A DNA stretch of 64,000 nucleotides from positions 1-64,000 of the forward strand of contig CAZAYY010000006.1 in assembly GCA_964489525.1 (NCBI GenBank), written 5' to 3'. This stretch comes from CAZAYY01 sp964489525. Its GTDB lineage: Bacteria; Chloroflexota; Anaerolineae; Anaerolineales; JABWBV01. The translations under genes were made by a program, and so were the position numbers. The notes under the pieces are model-generated. The model had not been told where the DNA came from, ran no database searches, and saw nothing but the letters and a program-made list of their open reading frames with translations. Position 1 is the first letter of the stretch. Each line of letters begins with the position of its first letter. Positions 1 through 9,543 of this stretch are shown piece by piece.

Positions 1-866
1 GGGGTGGGACCAGCCATGGCATCTGGCAGCCAGACATACAGTGGAATCTGAGCCGATTTCCCGGTCACACCTACCAGCATAAACAGACCAATGGCCGGGA
101 TAACCCAGGCGGGAATGGTTTGGGCAAGGTGTTCGGCGGCCTCGAAAACTTCATCGAACTGCAGTGAGCCAAAGTACCAGAAGGTGAGGAACATGGCAAT
201 CAGAAAGCCAAAATCGCCCACCCGGTTGGTGATAAACGCCTTATTGCCAGCGGACGAATTTCCGGTACCCACGCTGGCATCCGGGTTGCGGTTAAACCAG
301 AAGCCAATCAGCAAGTAAGAACACAAACCCACACCTTCCCAGCCCACGAACAGCATCAGGTAGCTGTCGCCGCTGACCAGAATCATCATCGCAGCGATAA
401 ACAGGTTGAGATAAACAAAAAAGCGGCTGTAAGCGGGCAGGTCTTCTTTATAACGAACGTCATAATGCATGTACCCGGCGGCGTAAACATGGATGAGGGT
501 ACCAACCCCAGAGACCACGAGCATCATTGTGACCGAAAGCGTATCCACTCGAAAGGCCCAATCCACATGCAGGCTGCCAATGTGAATCCATTGCAGTACC
601 GGCACGGTTTGGCCTTCAGGATGCCCCATCAACGATACCGCCAGTAAAACCGAAACCACAAACGCCAGGCCAGCCGCCAGGCTGGCTACAGTCCCGACTA
701 CCGTTTCACTGGTTCGTTTGCCAAAGATGATATTGAACAGCAAGCCCAAAACTGGCAGCAGGACAATGAGAGGAGCCAGGGCAAAAAACTCTGGCCCCCC
801 ACTCCCCCCTTCCGCAGCAAATGCGGCGGCATTTTGTACAGAAGTAAGCATTTCGAATAAACTCAT
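1..866 (-). CDS. nuoL: NADH-quinone oxidoreductase subunit L (NuoL), 3' end cut by window
   Basis: Membrane subunit of respiratory complex I, one of the antiporter-like proton-pumping subunits. The frame is open from an ATG at 866 to the window edge, giving 288 codons of a protein that is normally about 600-700 residues. The start follows a GGAGGGT Shine-Dalgarno. The N-terminal third is hydrophobic and carries the family signatures GWEGVGLCSYLLIGFW and GKSAQIPLYVWLPDAM. It is the last visible gene of the nuo operon, 10 bp after nuoK. The missing part lies left of position 1, where nuoM and nuoN would be expected. Confidence 0.95.
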   Translation of the reverse strand, partial: MSLFEMLTSVQNAAAFAAEGGSGGPEFFALAPLIVLLPVLGLLFNIIFGKRTSETVVGTVASLAAGLAFVVSVLLAVSLMGHPEGQTVPVLQWIHIGSLHVDWAFRVDTLSVTMMLVVSGVGTLIHVYAAGYMHYDVRYKEDLPAYSRFFVYLNLFIAAMMILVSGDSYLMLFVGWEGVGLCSYLLIGFWFNRNPDASVGTGNSSAGNKAFITNRVGDFGFLIAMFLTFWYFGSLQFDEVFEAAEHLAQTIPAWVIPAIGLFMLVGVTGKSAQIPLYVWLPDAMAGPT

Positions 867-876
867 GTTTACCCTC

Positions 877-1179
877 CTAGCCCTTCATCTCGTTCAAATC
901 GTCTACATTGATGGTGTTGCGTGTGCGGAAGATGGCGACAATCAGGGCCAGGCCCACCGCCACCTCCGCCGCTGCGACAGCCATTACAAAAAAGACGAAT
1001 ATTTGCCCGTTGAGTGCTTTGAACACCTGTGAAAAAGCGACAAACAGCAGGTTTGCAGAATTCAGCATCAACTCAATTGACATGAAGATGACAATCGAAT
1101 TGCGCCGGGTCAGCACACCAATGACACCCATGGTGAATAAAATTGCCGATAAACCGATGTAATGTTCTATTGGAACCAT
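877..1179 (-). CDS. nuoK: NADH-quinone oxidoreductase subunit K (NuoK)
   Basis: Small membrane subunit of complex I that takes part in proton translocation, with three predicted transmembrane helices. I chose the ATG at 1179 (protein begins MVPIEHYIGLS, 100 residues, the usual family length). It has GGAG and GAGG just upstream, and an in-frame GTG or similar start at 1203 would add eight unlikely residues. Glu in the second helix (SIELMLNSANLL) and Glu in the third (AAAEVAVGLALIV) are the conserved membrane glutamates. It lies between nuoJ, 40 bp upstream, and nuoL. Confidence 0.95.
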   Translation of the reverse strand: MVPIEHYIGLSAILFTMGVIGVLTRRNSIVIFMSIELMLNSANLLFVAFSQVFKALNGQIFVFFVMAVAAAEVAVGLALIVAIFRTRNTINVDDLNEMKG

Positions 1180-1219
1180 GTCCTCACTCCGTAAAACAGT
1201 CAAAGTGCCGCGAATGGCA

Positions 1220-1795
1220 TCAGCCCTGTCCAGCAGCCTCGGATGCAGCGCTTTCTTCCTGAGATTTCTTCGAACCCAGCAAGCGCAGCGGGAAACGTCC
1301 GGTTTTGGTCAAAACCACAGCGCCCACCATGGCAACCAGCAGCAGTACAGCGGTTACCTGCAGGGGCAGCATATACTGGCGGAACAACACCAAACCAATT
1401 TCGCCTGGACTGCCAAAGTCGGCAGGCATGTTCCGCACAAAACCATCCGTAATGCCCGAAATGGCGAACAGGTAATATAAATCAAAGGCGAAGAGCACAA
1501 CCAAAACCGCAGCAAACGGTTTTTGCCAGATCAGCTTATCTTCACCGGCAATTTTCTCTACGCCCAGGAGCATGATCACAAACAAGAACAGCACCATGAT
1601 CGCCCCGGCATAGACGGTGACCTGCGCCATGGCAATAAAAGGGGCGCCTAAGATCAGGTAAAACACGGCAATGGTGGCAAAATTCAACACCAAAAACAAG
1701 GCCGAATAAACGGTGTTCTTGCTCACAAGCATTGCGGCTGCGGAGGCCACCGCAATCAACGCCAGGGAATAAAAAACAATCAAATCTGTGTTCAT
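1220..1795 (-). CDS. nuoJ: NADH-quinone oxidoreductase subunit J (NuoJ)
   Basis: Membrane subunit of complex I of 191 residues with five predicted transmembrane helices. The family signature around residues 50-75 (YLILGAPFIAMAQVTVYAGA, then IMVLFLFVIMLL) is clear. The C-terminal 20 residues are polar and Ser/Ala/Glu-rich (SKKSQEESAASEAAGQG). That tail is slightly longer than in many homologues and probably faces the cytoplasm. The ATG is preceded by AGGGAGAA. It sits 12 bp after nuoI in the operon. Confidence 0.95.
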   Translation of the reverse strand: MNTDLIVFYSLALIAVASAAAMLVSKNTVYSALFLVLNFATIAVFYLILGAPFIAMAQVTVYAGAIMVLFLFVIMLLGVEKIAGEDKLIWQKPFAAVLVVLFAFDLYYLFAISGITDGFVRNMPADFGSPGEIGLVLFRQYMLPLQVTAVLLLVAMVGAVVLTKTGRFPLRLLGSKKSQEESAASEAAGQG

Positions 1796-1807
1796 TCGTT
1801 TTTCTCC

Positions 1808-2326
1808 CTAATCTTCCGGGTTCTGCATCAGCGGAACCGAACGGGTAAACACACCTGGTTCCACTTTCTGCGGAGTTGGCTTGCCGCCCGGTTTCACCGG
1901 GACAAGCAGCATTTCTTTAGGGTAAATGGCTTGCTCACGACTGGTGAACGACAGCTCATAGTTATCGCCCAACACAATGGCCTCGGTTGGGCAGGCGTCT
2001 TCGCAAAAGCCGCAGTAGATACAGCGCAGCATATTGATTTCGTATGTACTGGCATAGCGTTCACCCGGCGAAAAACGCTGATCATCCGTGTTTTCGGCCG
2101 ATTCGACAAAAATGGCGTCTGCCGGGCAAGCCGCAGCACAAAGCGAACAGCCAATGCATTTTTCCAGGCCGTTTTCATAGCGCATCAGAACATGCCGGCC
2201 GCGGAAGCGTTTGCTCACCGGGCGTTTTACTTCGGGATATTGAAAGGTGACAGGTTTATCGAACACAAACCGGAAGGTTTGGCCCAACCCAACCACCAGA
2301 GCTTTTACGGCTTCAAACACTTTCAT
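1808..2326 (-). CDS. nuoI: NADH-quinone oxidoreductase subunit I (NuoI), 2x[4Fe-4S]
   Basis: Peripheral-arm subunit of complex I that carries clusters N6a and N6b and passes electrons to NuoB. The 172-residue protein has two ferredoxin motifs, CIGCSLCAAACP at about residue 57 and CIYCGFCEDACP at about residue 102, each with four cysteines. The ATG at 2326 has a strong GGAGGTGA Shine-Dalgarno. It is co-directional with nuoH, 35 bp upstream. Confidence 0.96.
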   Translation of the reverse strand: MKVFEAVKALVVGLGQTFRFVFDKPVTFQYPEVKRPVSKRFRGRHVLMRYENGLEKCIGCSLCAAACPADAIFVESAENTDDQRFSPGERYASTYEINMLRCIYCGFCEDACPTEAIVLGDNYELSFTSREQAIYPKEMLLVPVKPGGKPTPQKVEPGVFTRSVPLMQNPED

Positions 2327-2361
2327 ACAGTTTCACCTCCAATCACAGCTTTGTAGCTTCA

Positions 2362-3366
2362 TTAACCGCCCAGGGCAACCAGCACAATCGCGGTGATAAA
2401 GACATTCAACAACGCCAAAGGCAGCAGAATTTTCCAACCAAAGGCCATCAGCCGGTCGTAGCGGATGCGGGGAAAAGTTGCCCGAATCCAGATCATCAGC
2501 CCAAGACCTATCAAAATTTTGCCAAAAAGGTAAAGCGGGCCCAGCCAGGGATAGGTATCCACACCAATCCCGCGATACCCACCAAAGAAAAGGGTTGCAC
2601 CGATGGCCGACATGGCGATCATTTTGATGTATTCAGCCATAAAAAAGAGCGCAAACTTCATGCCAGAATACTCCGCATGGTATCCAGCCACCAGTTCTTG
2701 CTCGGCTTCAGGCATATCAAACGGCGCCCGGTTAAGCTCGGCAAGGGCCGCAATCGCAAATATTATGAAGGCAATGGGCTGGTAAACCACAAACCAGACC
2801 GGTTTTTGGGCAGCCGTGATTTCCACCAGGCTCATCGAACCGGCAATCATCATCGGGCCTACCAGTGCAAGGCCCATCGCCAGTTCGTAGCTAACCATCT
2901 GGGCAGAAGCGCGCAGGCCCCCCATCATGGCATATTTGTTGTTTGATGCCCACCCACCTAACACAATGCCATAAATGGCAATTGAGGTCACCGAAAGGAT
3001 GTACAGCACACCCACATTGATATTGGCCAGGCCAAGAGGGATCTCCCGGTTGAACAATTCAACCGAAGTACCCCAGGGCACCACCGCCATTACCATGAAT
3101 GCAGGGATTACAGTGATAATCGGAGCAAGCATATAAAGGACTTTATATGCCGAAGCAGGAACAAACTCTTCTTTAAAAATCAGCTTAACGCCGTCCGCAA
3201 CCGGTTGGAGCAGCCCCATTGGGCCTGCCCGGTTTGGACCGTAGCGAACTTGCATCTTGGCGAGGAAACGGCGTTCATACCAGGTGGTGTAAGCAAAACC
3301 GGTCAGCAAAAAGATGACCAGGAAAAGGCTTTTAACCAACCATTCAACAATCAACCAAATATCCAT
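2362..3366 (-). CDS. nuoH: NADH-quinone oxidoreductase subunit H (NuoH)
   Basis: Membrane subunit of complex I that forms the quinone-access chamber together with NuoB and NuoD. It has 334 residues and about eight transmembrane helices. The frame extends upstream into nuoG, but the ATG at 3366 (MDIWLIVEWLVKS) has a GGAGGT ribosome site and gives the normal family length. Signatures include the first-loop RYGPNRAGP and AELNRAPFDMPEAEQELV, the latter rich in the acidic residues of the quinone channel loop. It follows nuoG with a 31-bp gap. Confidence 0.96.
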   Translation of the reverse strand: MDIWLIVEWLVKSLFLVIFLLTGFAYTTWYERRFLAKMQVRYGPNRAGPMGLLQPVADGVKLIFKEEFVPASAYKVLYMLAPIITVIPAFMVMAVVPWGTSVELFNREIPLGLANINVGVLYILSVTSIAIYGIVLGGWASNNKYAMMGGLRASAQMVSYELAMGLALVGPMMIAGSMSLVEITAAQKPVWFVVYQPIAFIIFAIAALAELNRAPFDMPEAEQELVAGYHAEYSGMKFALFFMAEYIKMIAMSAIGATLFFGGYRGIGVDTYPWLGPLYLFGKILIGLGLMIWIRATFPRIRYDRLMAFGWKILLPLALLNVFITAIVLVALGG

Positions 3367-3397
3367 GGTTACCTCCGAACGCGGGCAGCAGGGCTGC

Positions 3398-5860
3398 TCA
3401 GGCGGCCGTCCTTTCAATGATTTGCAGCGGTTCGGGCTGGACAAGCGGCAGCCCAAGGCTGCGCGGCACACCGGCGGTTCCCTGGGGCATTGTGTCATCC
3501 AACACAACCTGAAGTTCCAATTGAACCCCGGCCACGCTGGCCAGGATGGTTTCTCCGGCGCCCATCTTCGCCGCATCAGCCGGGTGAATGCGTACATACG
3601 GATTGGCCAGGCGGGGCTGGAGTGTTCCTGAGCGTGAGACCAAAGCACCTCTGTCGTACAGATCGGTCACAGGAACCGCCACCCATTCAGCCGCCGGGAG
3701 AGACAGAGCTTTGGGCGCCACAGCCGCTGCAGGAGGCTGCCCGGCCGCGAGGTGAACACCCAAACCCTGGCTGTTTTCATAGGTTGTGCCACCATAGTAC
3801 ATATCGCCCCGACCCACAATAGGCCACTGCTCTTCTACCTGGGCCAGGTGGATAAAGGTCAGGCCTGCGAAAGCCGGGAACACACTGCCAATTTGGGCGA
3901 AAACCCGGGCGGCCAACCGGCCTTCCAGGGTAAGCCCCAGGCGGCTGGCAATTTGGGCAGTGATGGTGAAATCGGGGCGAGCGCCAGAATGATCGGGCAC
4001 AGCCAGGTAATAACGCTGGACCCGCCGCTCACCAGAAGTGAAGCTGCCTTCGCGCCCGGTATAGGGGGCTGCAGGCAAAACCACATCCGCCAATTTTGCG
4101 GTTTCGGTGAGGAACAAATCTTGAACAACCACAAATTTGTCATTCAAAGCGCTGGCAAGGGTGGGTTGGTCTCCCACCGGGTCAGCAGCTGCAAAATATA
4201 GCACCTTTTGGGAACCAAGAGCGCTGGCAAGGTTTTCGGCAGGCCGGAAGCCCATTTCCCAGGCGCCCTGGTCATTTGGACGAGACCAAACCCCCACGAG
4301 GCCGCTGTTGGGCTTGCCAACTTTGCCCGTTTCTACCAACAGGTTGGCACAGGCCTGGGCAAGCGCCTGGCTGCCCGCAACGCCCAGACCCTCACTGCCA
4401 AAGAAAATCAGCAGGTTGGCATCGCCACGCAGGGTTTGTGCGGCGGGGTGTTCGGATTTGAGCAAGTTTTGAAGGGCTTCCACTTCTTCACCATAGCGAT
4501 AGGTCAGCTTATAATCGGCCGCCCGGTCGAGTTTGGTTGCGCGGGGATTAAGAACAATCACCGTAGCGCCGCGCTCTGCTGCCTGTTTAACCCGCAGCCA
4601 CCAGATGGGCGCTTCTTCTTCCAGGTCGCAGGCCACCACCAGAGCGGTGTCGTCCTTACCCAGGCTGCCCAGGTTGCTGCCTGCGGAAAGGCCCAGGCTG
4701 GCGGTCAGGTCGCCGCCGCCCATGGTGGTATCCAGGAAGGTCTTCCCGCCCTGGAGTTCAGCCAGTTTGTGAAGGTTGAATAAATCTTCATTGGAAAGCC
4801 GGCCGCTGGCCACCACGCCCAACCCGGCGCCCGCTTCCTTGAATTTTTCGGCAACAAGGTCCAGGGCTTCGCCCCAGGTCGCCGGGACAAGTTTGCCCTC
4901 ACGGCGTACCAGGGGTTGGGATAAGCGGTCGGGGTGCTCGGAAAAATGATAGGCGGAAAAACGGCCTTTGTCACAGATCCAAATTTCGTTTACCTGTTCG
5001 TTTTGGCGGGGCATTACGCGTTTGATCACAAAATTGCCGCCGGTTTTGGCCTCGCGCCGGGTGTTAAAAGTGATGTTGCAGCCCACGGCACACTGGTTGC
5101 AGATGGAGGCGGCCTGGTTGAGTTCCCATGGGCGGGCACCAAAACGAAAATCGGCCGTGGTGAGAGCACCCACCGGACAAATATCGCTGGTATTGCCCGA
5201 CCAGTAAGAATCAAAACCGGGGTCGGAGTGTGTTTGAATTTCGAGCGAACGACCGCGACTGTAAAAACCAATCACCGGGTCGTCCACAATTTCGGCCTGG
5301 AAACGGGTGCAGCGGGCGCACTGAATGCAGCGTTCGCGGTCCAGGAAAATCAGCTCGCCCAGGGGGACATGCTTGGCCAGCTTAATTTTGTCATCAAACA
5401 AAAAGCGGCTCTGGCCGGGTCCGTGGGCCATGGTCAGGTTTTGCAGCGGGCATTCGCCGCCCTTGTCACACACCGGGCAGTCCAGCGGGTGGGATGTCAG
5501 GATAAATTCAAGGATATCCTGGCGGCCTGCGTCCACTTTGGCCCCAGAATGGCGCACCACCATTCCTTCAGAAACCGCAACAGTACAGCCCGTTTCCAGG
5601 GTCCGGCCCCAGAGCAGCTTGGTGGAGCCATCGTCGTTTTTGGCAAACTGGCCGGTGGCACGGTCAATTTCTGGGCGGCCCACTTCCACAAGGCACATGC
5701 GGCACATGCCAACAGGTTTCATTTTGGGGTGGTAACAAAATACGGGAATATCAATCCCGGCGCGCTTGGCTGCATCCACAACCACGATTCCTTCAGGAAC
5801 CGTTACCTGGATGCCGTCAATGGTCAGGGTGACTTGTTTTGCGTTGGGTTGGTTTGACAT
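3398..5860 (-). CDS. nuoG: NADH-quinone oxidoreductase subunit G (NuoG)
   Basis: Large iron-sulfur subunit of the complex I peripheral arm, 820 residues from the ATG at 5860 (MSNQPNAKQV). That start has AGAGGA upstream; a longer in-frame reading would run back into nuoF. The N-terminal [2Fe-2S] ligands are C42, C53, C56 and C92. The His-Cys3 motif is H124, C128, C131 and C137, followed by C178, C181, C184 and C228 for a [4Fe-4S] cluster. C254, C257, C261 and C296 resemble the extra cluster N7 of some bacterial NuoG proteins. The remainder is the molybdopterin-oxidoreductase-like domain, which does not bind a cofactor in this family. Confidence 0.95.
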   Translation of the reverse strand: MSNQPNAKQVTLTIDGIQVTVPEGIVVVDAAKRAGIDIPVFCYHPKMKPVGMCRMCLVEVGRPEIDRATGQFAKNDDGSTKLLWGRTLETGCTVAVSEGMVVRHSGAKVDAGRQDILEFILTSHPLDCPVCDKGGECPLQNLTMAHGPGQSRFLFDDKIKLAKHVPLGELIFLDRERCIQCARCTRFQAEIVDDPVIGFYSRGRSLEIQTHSDPGFDSYWSGNTSDICPVGALTTADFRFGARPWELNQAASICNQCAVGCNITFNTRREAKTGGNFVIKRVMPRQNEQVNEIWICDKGRFSAYHFSEHPDRLSQPLVRREGKLVPATWGEALDLVAEKFKEAGAGLGVVASGRLSNEDLFNLHKLAELQGGKTFLDTTMGGGDLTASLGLSAGSNLGSLGKDDTALVVACDLEEEAPIWWLRVKQAAERGATVIVLNPRATKLDRAADYKLTYRYGEEVEALQNLLKSEHPAAQTLRGDANLLIFFGSEGLGVAGSQALAQACANLLVETGKVGKPNSGLVGVWSRPNDQGAWEMGFRPAENLASALGSQKVLYFAAADPVGDQPTLASALNDKFVVVQDLFLTETAKLADVVLPAAPYTGREGSFTSGERRVQRYYLAVPDHSGARPDFTITAQIASRLGLTLEGRLAARVFAQIGSVFPAFAGLTFIHLAQVEEQWPIVGRGDMYYGGTTYENSQGLGVHLAAGQPPAAAVAPKALSLPAAEWVAVPVTDLYDRGALVSRSGTLQPRLANPYVRIHPADAAKMGAGETILASVAGVQLELQVVLDDTMPQGTAGVPRSLGLPLVQPEPLQIIERTAA

Positions 5861-5885
5861 CGTTTTTTTTCCTCTGTCGGTTGGG

Positions 5886-7160
5886 CTACCCAGCCTGCTT
5901 TTGTGCCACGGCCTCAAAGTCGGGTTTGAAGCGCTCAATGCCTGTGATGACTGCCTGAACGGAAAATTCGCCTAAGGCGCACAGGCATTTGCCCTGGATG
6001 TTGCGAGCAACATTATCGAGGAGCGCCACCTGTTCCCAGCCGCCCCCTTCGTGACGAATGCGGTGGATAATATGGTCCATCCAATAATTGCCTTCGCGGC
6101 AGGGAGTGCATTTTCCACAGGATTCATGCTTGAAGAAATGCACTGTCTTCTCGACCACCCAATCCATACTGAACGTTTCATCAATCACAATTACCGAGGC
6201 TGAGCCCAATTGAGAGCCAACTTTTTGCACGTTCTCGTAATCCATAGGGGTGTCCAGCGCTTCATCGGTCGCGACAATAACTGCCGAAGATGCACCAGCG
6301 GGCATAATCGCCTTGATTTTGTGCCCATTGCTCATGCCTCCACCCAAATCTTCAATGAGCTGGCGGAAGGTGGTGCCGAGGGGAACTTCGTAATTGCCGG
6401 GTTTGTTCACATTGCCACTCAAACAAACCACCTTGGTCCCGGCGCTGTCGGGGGTGCCAAAGCTGCGGTACCAGTCGGCCCCTTTGGAAATAATCAAGGG
6501 CACATTGGTGAGGGTTTCAACATTGTTGACAATGGTGGGTTTGCCATACAATCCAAAGCTGGGCGGGAAAGGCGGGCGCAGGCGGGGTTGGCCTAACTTG
6601 CCTTCCAGCGATTCGAGCAGGGCGGTTTCTTCACCGCAAATGTATGCGCCTGCACCCAGGTGGTTGTAGATACGCAGGTTGAAACCGCTGCCCAGGATGT
6701 TCTCACCCAGGTAACCAGCATCTTCTAATTCTTTAATTTTGCCATCCAGCCACGCCCCAATTTGCCAGAATTCACCGCGCATATAGTTGTAGGCGGTATT
6801 GGCCTGAACGGCGTAGGCACAAATCATCATCCCTTCTAAAAATTGGAAGGGGTTCTTTTCCATAATCTCGCGGTCTTTAAAAGTACCGGGCTCCGATTCA
6901 TCGGCATTGGCCACCACGTAGTGAGGCCAGTTCTTTTTATCAATGAAGCGCCACTTCATGCCCGTGCGGAAGCCCGCCCCACCGCGACCACGCAAGCCCG
7001 ATTTAAAGACCTCTTCAACCACATCTTCGGGTTTCATGGTGAAGGCTTTTTTCAGTCCTTCGAAACCACCATTTTTAAGATATACATCCAGCCGGTCAAT
7101 GTTGGGGATTTCCCGGTGTCGGAGTACGATAAATTTCTGCAAACCATCATGCGACTGCAT
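5886..7160 (-). CDS. nuoF: NADH-quinone oxidoreductase subunit F (NuoF), NADH- and FMN-binding
   Basis: Entry subunit of complex I: it oxidises NADH through FMN and carries cluster N3. It has 424 residues from an ATG at 7160 with GGAGG six bases upstream. The glycine-rich NADH/FMN loop (GRGGAGFRTGMKW) is at residues 58-70, and AGAYICGEETALLESLEG follows around residue 180. The C-terminal ESCGKCTPCREG supplies three cluster ligands and the cysteine in GKCLCALGE the fourth. It lies between nuoE and nuoG, 26 bp from each. Confidence 0.96.
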   Translation of the reverse strand: MQSHDGLQKFIVLRHREIPNIDRLDVYLKNGGFEGLKKAFTMKPEDVVEEVFKSGLRGRGGAGFRTGMKWRFIDKKNWPHYVVANADESEPGTFKDREIMEKNPFQFLEGMMICAYAVQANTAYNYMRGEFWQIGAWLDGKIKELEDAGYLGENILGSGFNLRIYNHLGAGAYICGEETALLESLEGKLGQPRLRPPFPPSFGLYGKPTIVNNVETLTNVPLIISKGADWYRSFGTPDSAGTKVVCLSGNVNKPGNYEVPLGTTFRQLIEDLGGGMSNGHKIKAIMPAGASSAVIVATDEALDTPMDYENVQKVGSQLGSASVIVIDETFSMDWVVEKTVHFFKHESCGKCTPCREGNYWMDHIIHRIRHEGGGWEQVALLDNVARNIQGKCLCALGEFSVQAVITGIERFKPDFEAVAQKQAG

Positions 7161-7186
7161 ATTTCCTCCGTAATACCATTTCCGGG

Positions 7187-7717
7187 CTAGCTGGTCTGCT
7201 TGCGCAGTGACTGGACCACTTCGATGGTTTGTTCAACGGTCATATTTTCAAAGCGAACCTGTTTGCCGTCCAGCTCCATGCCATAAAAAATGCCATCGCT
7301 GCTTTGAAGCTGGAACATAGGCGCTTTGTCACAGGCGGCCAGGCACATCACAGGTTCAACGGTCACAAAACCGTCGTCCGTGGTGCCTTTGGGCTCAATC
7401 CCCAGGGCTTCGCACAAGCCCGCCAGGAACTGGTCGGCGCCGCGCAGGGCACAGGGAAGATCGTTGCATACCTGGATGCGGTATTTGCCTTCCTGCTTGT
7501 CGTAATACAGGGTGTAAAAGCCTACGATGGAAGCCACATGGGTTGAACTTACCCCGCAAATCTCCGCAATATCGGCCATATCGCGCGGGCGAACATGGCC
7601 ATCGGCACGTTGGGCCAGGTACAGCAATGGCATCACCGCCGAGCGTTTTTCCTCGGGTGGGTATTTTGCCAGGATGGCTTCGACTTCTTTCGGGTATTTT
7701 TCGCGTAGTTGGTTCAC
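7187..7717 (-). CDS. nuoE: NADH-quinone oxidoreductase subunit E (NuoE), [2Fe-2S]
   Basis: Peripheral-arm subunit carrying cluster N1a beside NuoF. It has 176 residues, and the thioredoxin-fold ligands are visible as C84, C89, C125 and C129 (VCNDLPC and MCLAACD). The start is a GTG at 7717 that overlaps the nuoD stop codon as GTGA, with GGGAG eight bases upstream. This overlap suggests translational coupling to nuoD. Confidence 0.95.
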   Translation of the reverse strand: MNQLREKYPKEVEAILAKYPPEEKRSAVMPLLYLAQRADGHVRPRDMADIAEICGVSSTHVASIVGFYTLYYDKQEGKYRIQVCNDLPCALRGADQFLAGLCEALGIEPKGTTDDGFVTVEPVMCLAACDKAPMFQLQSSDGIFYGMELDGKQVRFENMTVEQTIEVVQSLRKQTS

Positions 7718-8952
7718 CGGTCTACATCTCCCAAAACAATATCAACGGTGCCAATCAGGGCAACCAGGTCGGCAACAAAAACACCTTTCGCCAGGACAGG
7801 CAAAATTTGCAGGTTTACAAAAGAAGGCGTGCGCCAGTACACCCGGTACGGGTGGGACCCGCCATCCCCCTCAAGAAACACGCCCAGCTCACCACGCGGC
7901 GATTCAACCGCAGAATAGACCGATTCTTTCGGCGCCTGGAATCCTTCCGTCCACAGCTTGAAATGGTGAATCAACGACTCCATACTCTCGCCAATTTCCG
8001 CACGAGGCGGGGGGACAAATTTGCGGTTGCTGCTCTGAAAGGGCATTCCTTTGGTTTTCTTGAGGCGATTCAAGGCCTGTTCGACAATTCGCAGGGATTG
8101 GCGCATTTCTTCGACCCGCAGCAGGTAGCGCACATAGGTATCACCCACGGTATGGGTGGGAACTTCAAAGTCATAGGTTTCGTAGCCCATGTAAGGCCGG
8201 GCTTTGCGCAGGTCGTGGTTTACGCCAGAAGCGCGCAGCGCCGGGCCAGTCACCCCCCAGGCCAGGGCCTGTTCTTTGCTTAAAACCCCAATATTGCGGG
8301 TGCGATCAATGAAAAGTGGGTTTTTGGTCAGCAGCCGCTCGTATTCTTCGATGCGCTTCGGGAAAATTTTGATGAAATCGGCAACAGCTTCTTCAAAGCC
8401 GGCTGGCACATCGCGCCATACCCCACCAGGCCGAATGTAGGTGGTCATCATCCGCTGGCCGGAAACCATCTCCAACATATTGAGGATGTCTTCACGCTCA
8501 CGGAAGCAGTACAAAAAGACCGACATCGCCGCCAGGTCGAGTGACTGGGTGCCCAGCCAGACCAGGTGAGAAGCAATCCGCTGTAATTCCACCAGCAGGA
8601 TGCGAATCACCTGGGCGCGTTCGGGAACGTCCAGGTCCACCAGTTTTTCAATGGCCATGCAGTAAGCCAGGTTGTTGCCGACGGTGTTCAGGTAGTCCAA
8701 CCGGTCGGTCATCACTTCGGCTTTCAGGTAAGTTTTGGCTTCCATGTTTTTCTCAATGCCGGTGTGCAAAAAGCCGACATCGGGAATGCAGTTGACAACA
8801 ATCTCACCATCCAGTTCAAGCAGCAGCCGCAGCACGCCATGGGTACTGGGGTGTTGGGGACCCATGTTCAACAGCATGTTCTCCCCGGTCAGGGCTCGCT
8901 CAGAAATCAAGTGTTTGATTTCATCCATCGAAATTTCATAAATCTGGCTCAT
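7714..8952 (-). CDS. nuoD: NADH-quinone oxidoreductase subunit D (NuoD)
   Basis: The 49-kDa-type subunit of complex I, which forms the quinone site with NuoB. It has 412 residues from an ATG at 8952 with GAGG upstream. The N-terminal GPQHPSTHGVLR motif holds the His that contacts quinone; RIASHLVWLG and GPALRASGVNHDLRK also match the family. Its stop codon overlaps the GTG of nuoE. nuoC is a separate gene rather than a NuoCD fusion. Confidence 0.96.
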   Translation of the reverse strand: MSQIYEISMDEIKHLISERALTGENMLLNMGPQHPSTHGVLRLLLELDGEIVVNCIPDVGFLHTGIEKNMEAKTYLKAEVMTDRLDYLNTVGNNLAYCMAIEKLVDLDVPERAQVIRILLVELQRIASHLVWLGTQSLDLAAMSVFLYCFREREDILNMLEMVSGQRMMTTYIRPGGVWRDVPAGFEEAVADFIKIFPKRIEEYERLLTKNPLFIDRTRNIGVLSKEQALAWGVTGPALRASGVNHDLRKARPYMGYETYDFEVPTHTVGDTYVRYLLRVEEMRQSLRIVEQALNRLKKTKGMPFQSSNRKFVPPPRAEIGESMESLIHHFKLWTEGFQAPKESVYSAVESPRGELGVFLEGDGGSHPYRVYWRTPSFVNLQILPVLAKGVFVADLVALIGTVDIVLGDVDR

Positions 8953-8993
8953 AGGCGCCTCATTTCTGGGTATTGAACGCTCCTGGCAAAAGA

Positions 8994-9506
8994 TTATTCT
9001 TTTGCGTAGGGTTTGCGTTGGTCAATTTCTTTTGCGTTAAAAGTGAACTGGACTTCTTCATAGCCCAAAGGATAGTCTTTGCGCAGGGGGTGGCCTTCCC
9101 AATCGTGAGGCATAATAATTCGGCGCATATCGGAATGGCCATCAAAGGTAATGCCAAACATATCGAAGACTTCGCGTTCGTGCCAGTTTGCGTTGGGGTA
9201 GACCTTTTCAATGGTGGGCAGACGCTCCTCATCCGCAGAAACTGGAACCCGCAAAGTGATGATCTGGTTGTGCTGGATCGAGCGAACCTGGTAAACCACA
9301 TGGTAGCGCGGCTCCATTTGGGGCCAGTAGTCCACAGCCGTCATGGCTGCCAACATCTCAAACCCGAAATCATCGCGCAAGGCCTGGCAAAACAAGGCGA
9401 TATCCGCCGGTTGAACCACCACCCGGGTATCCCCACGGAATTCGCTGGACGAAATCTCAAAGCGCGCGGATAGCGCCTCCACTACCTTTTTTATTTGTTC
9501 GTTCAT
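8994..9506 (-). CDS. nuoC: NADH-quinone oxidoreductase subunit C (NuoC)
   Basis: The 30-kDa-type subunit of the complex I peripheral arm, 170 residues, with no cofactor. The conserved segment NANWHEREVFDMFGITFDGH followed by the MRRIIMPHDWEGHPLRKDYP region identifies the family. It lies 41 bp upstream of nuoD and 37 bp downstream of nuoB. The start at 9506 (MNEQIKKVVEAL) gives the usual length. Confidence 0.95.
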   Translation of the reverse strand: MNEQIKKVVEALSARFEISSSEFRGDTRVVVQPADIALFCQALRDDFGFEMLAAMTAVDYWPQMEPRYHVVYQVRSIQHNQIITLRVPVSADEERLPTIEKVYPNANWHEREVFDMFGITFDGHSDMRRIIMPHDWEGHPLRKDYPLGYEEVQFTFNAKEIDQRKPYAKE

Positions 9507-9543
9507 AGGGTCTCCTGTGCAAAAATCCGACGCCCGATGGGGT

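Noticed and set aside
2362..3648. An upstream extension of nuoH to 428 residues.
   Set aside because: The added 94 residues overlap nuoG, are unlike the family and lack a start site, whereas 3366 has GGAGGT.
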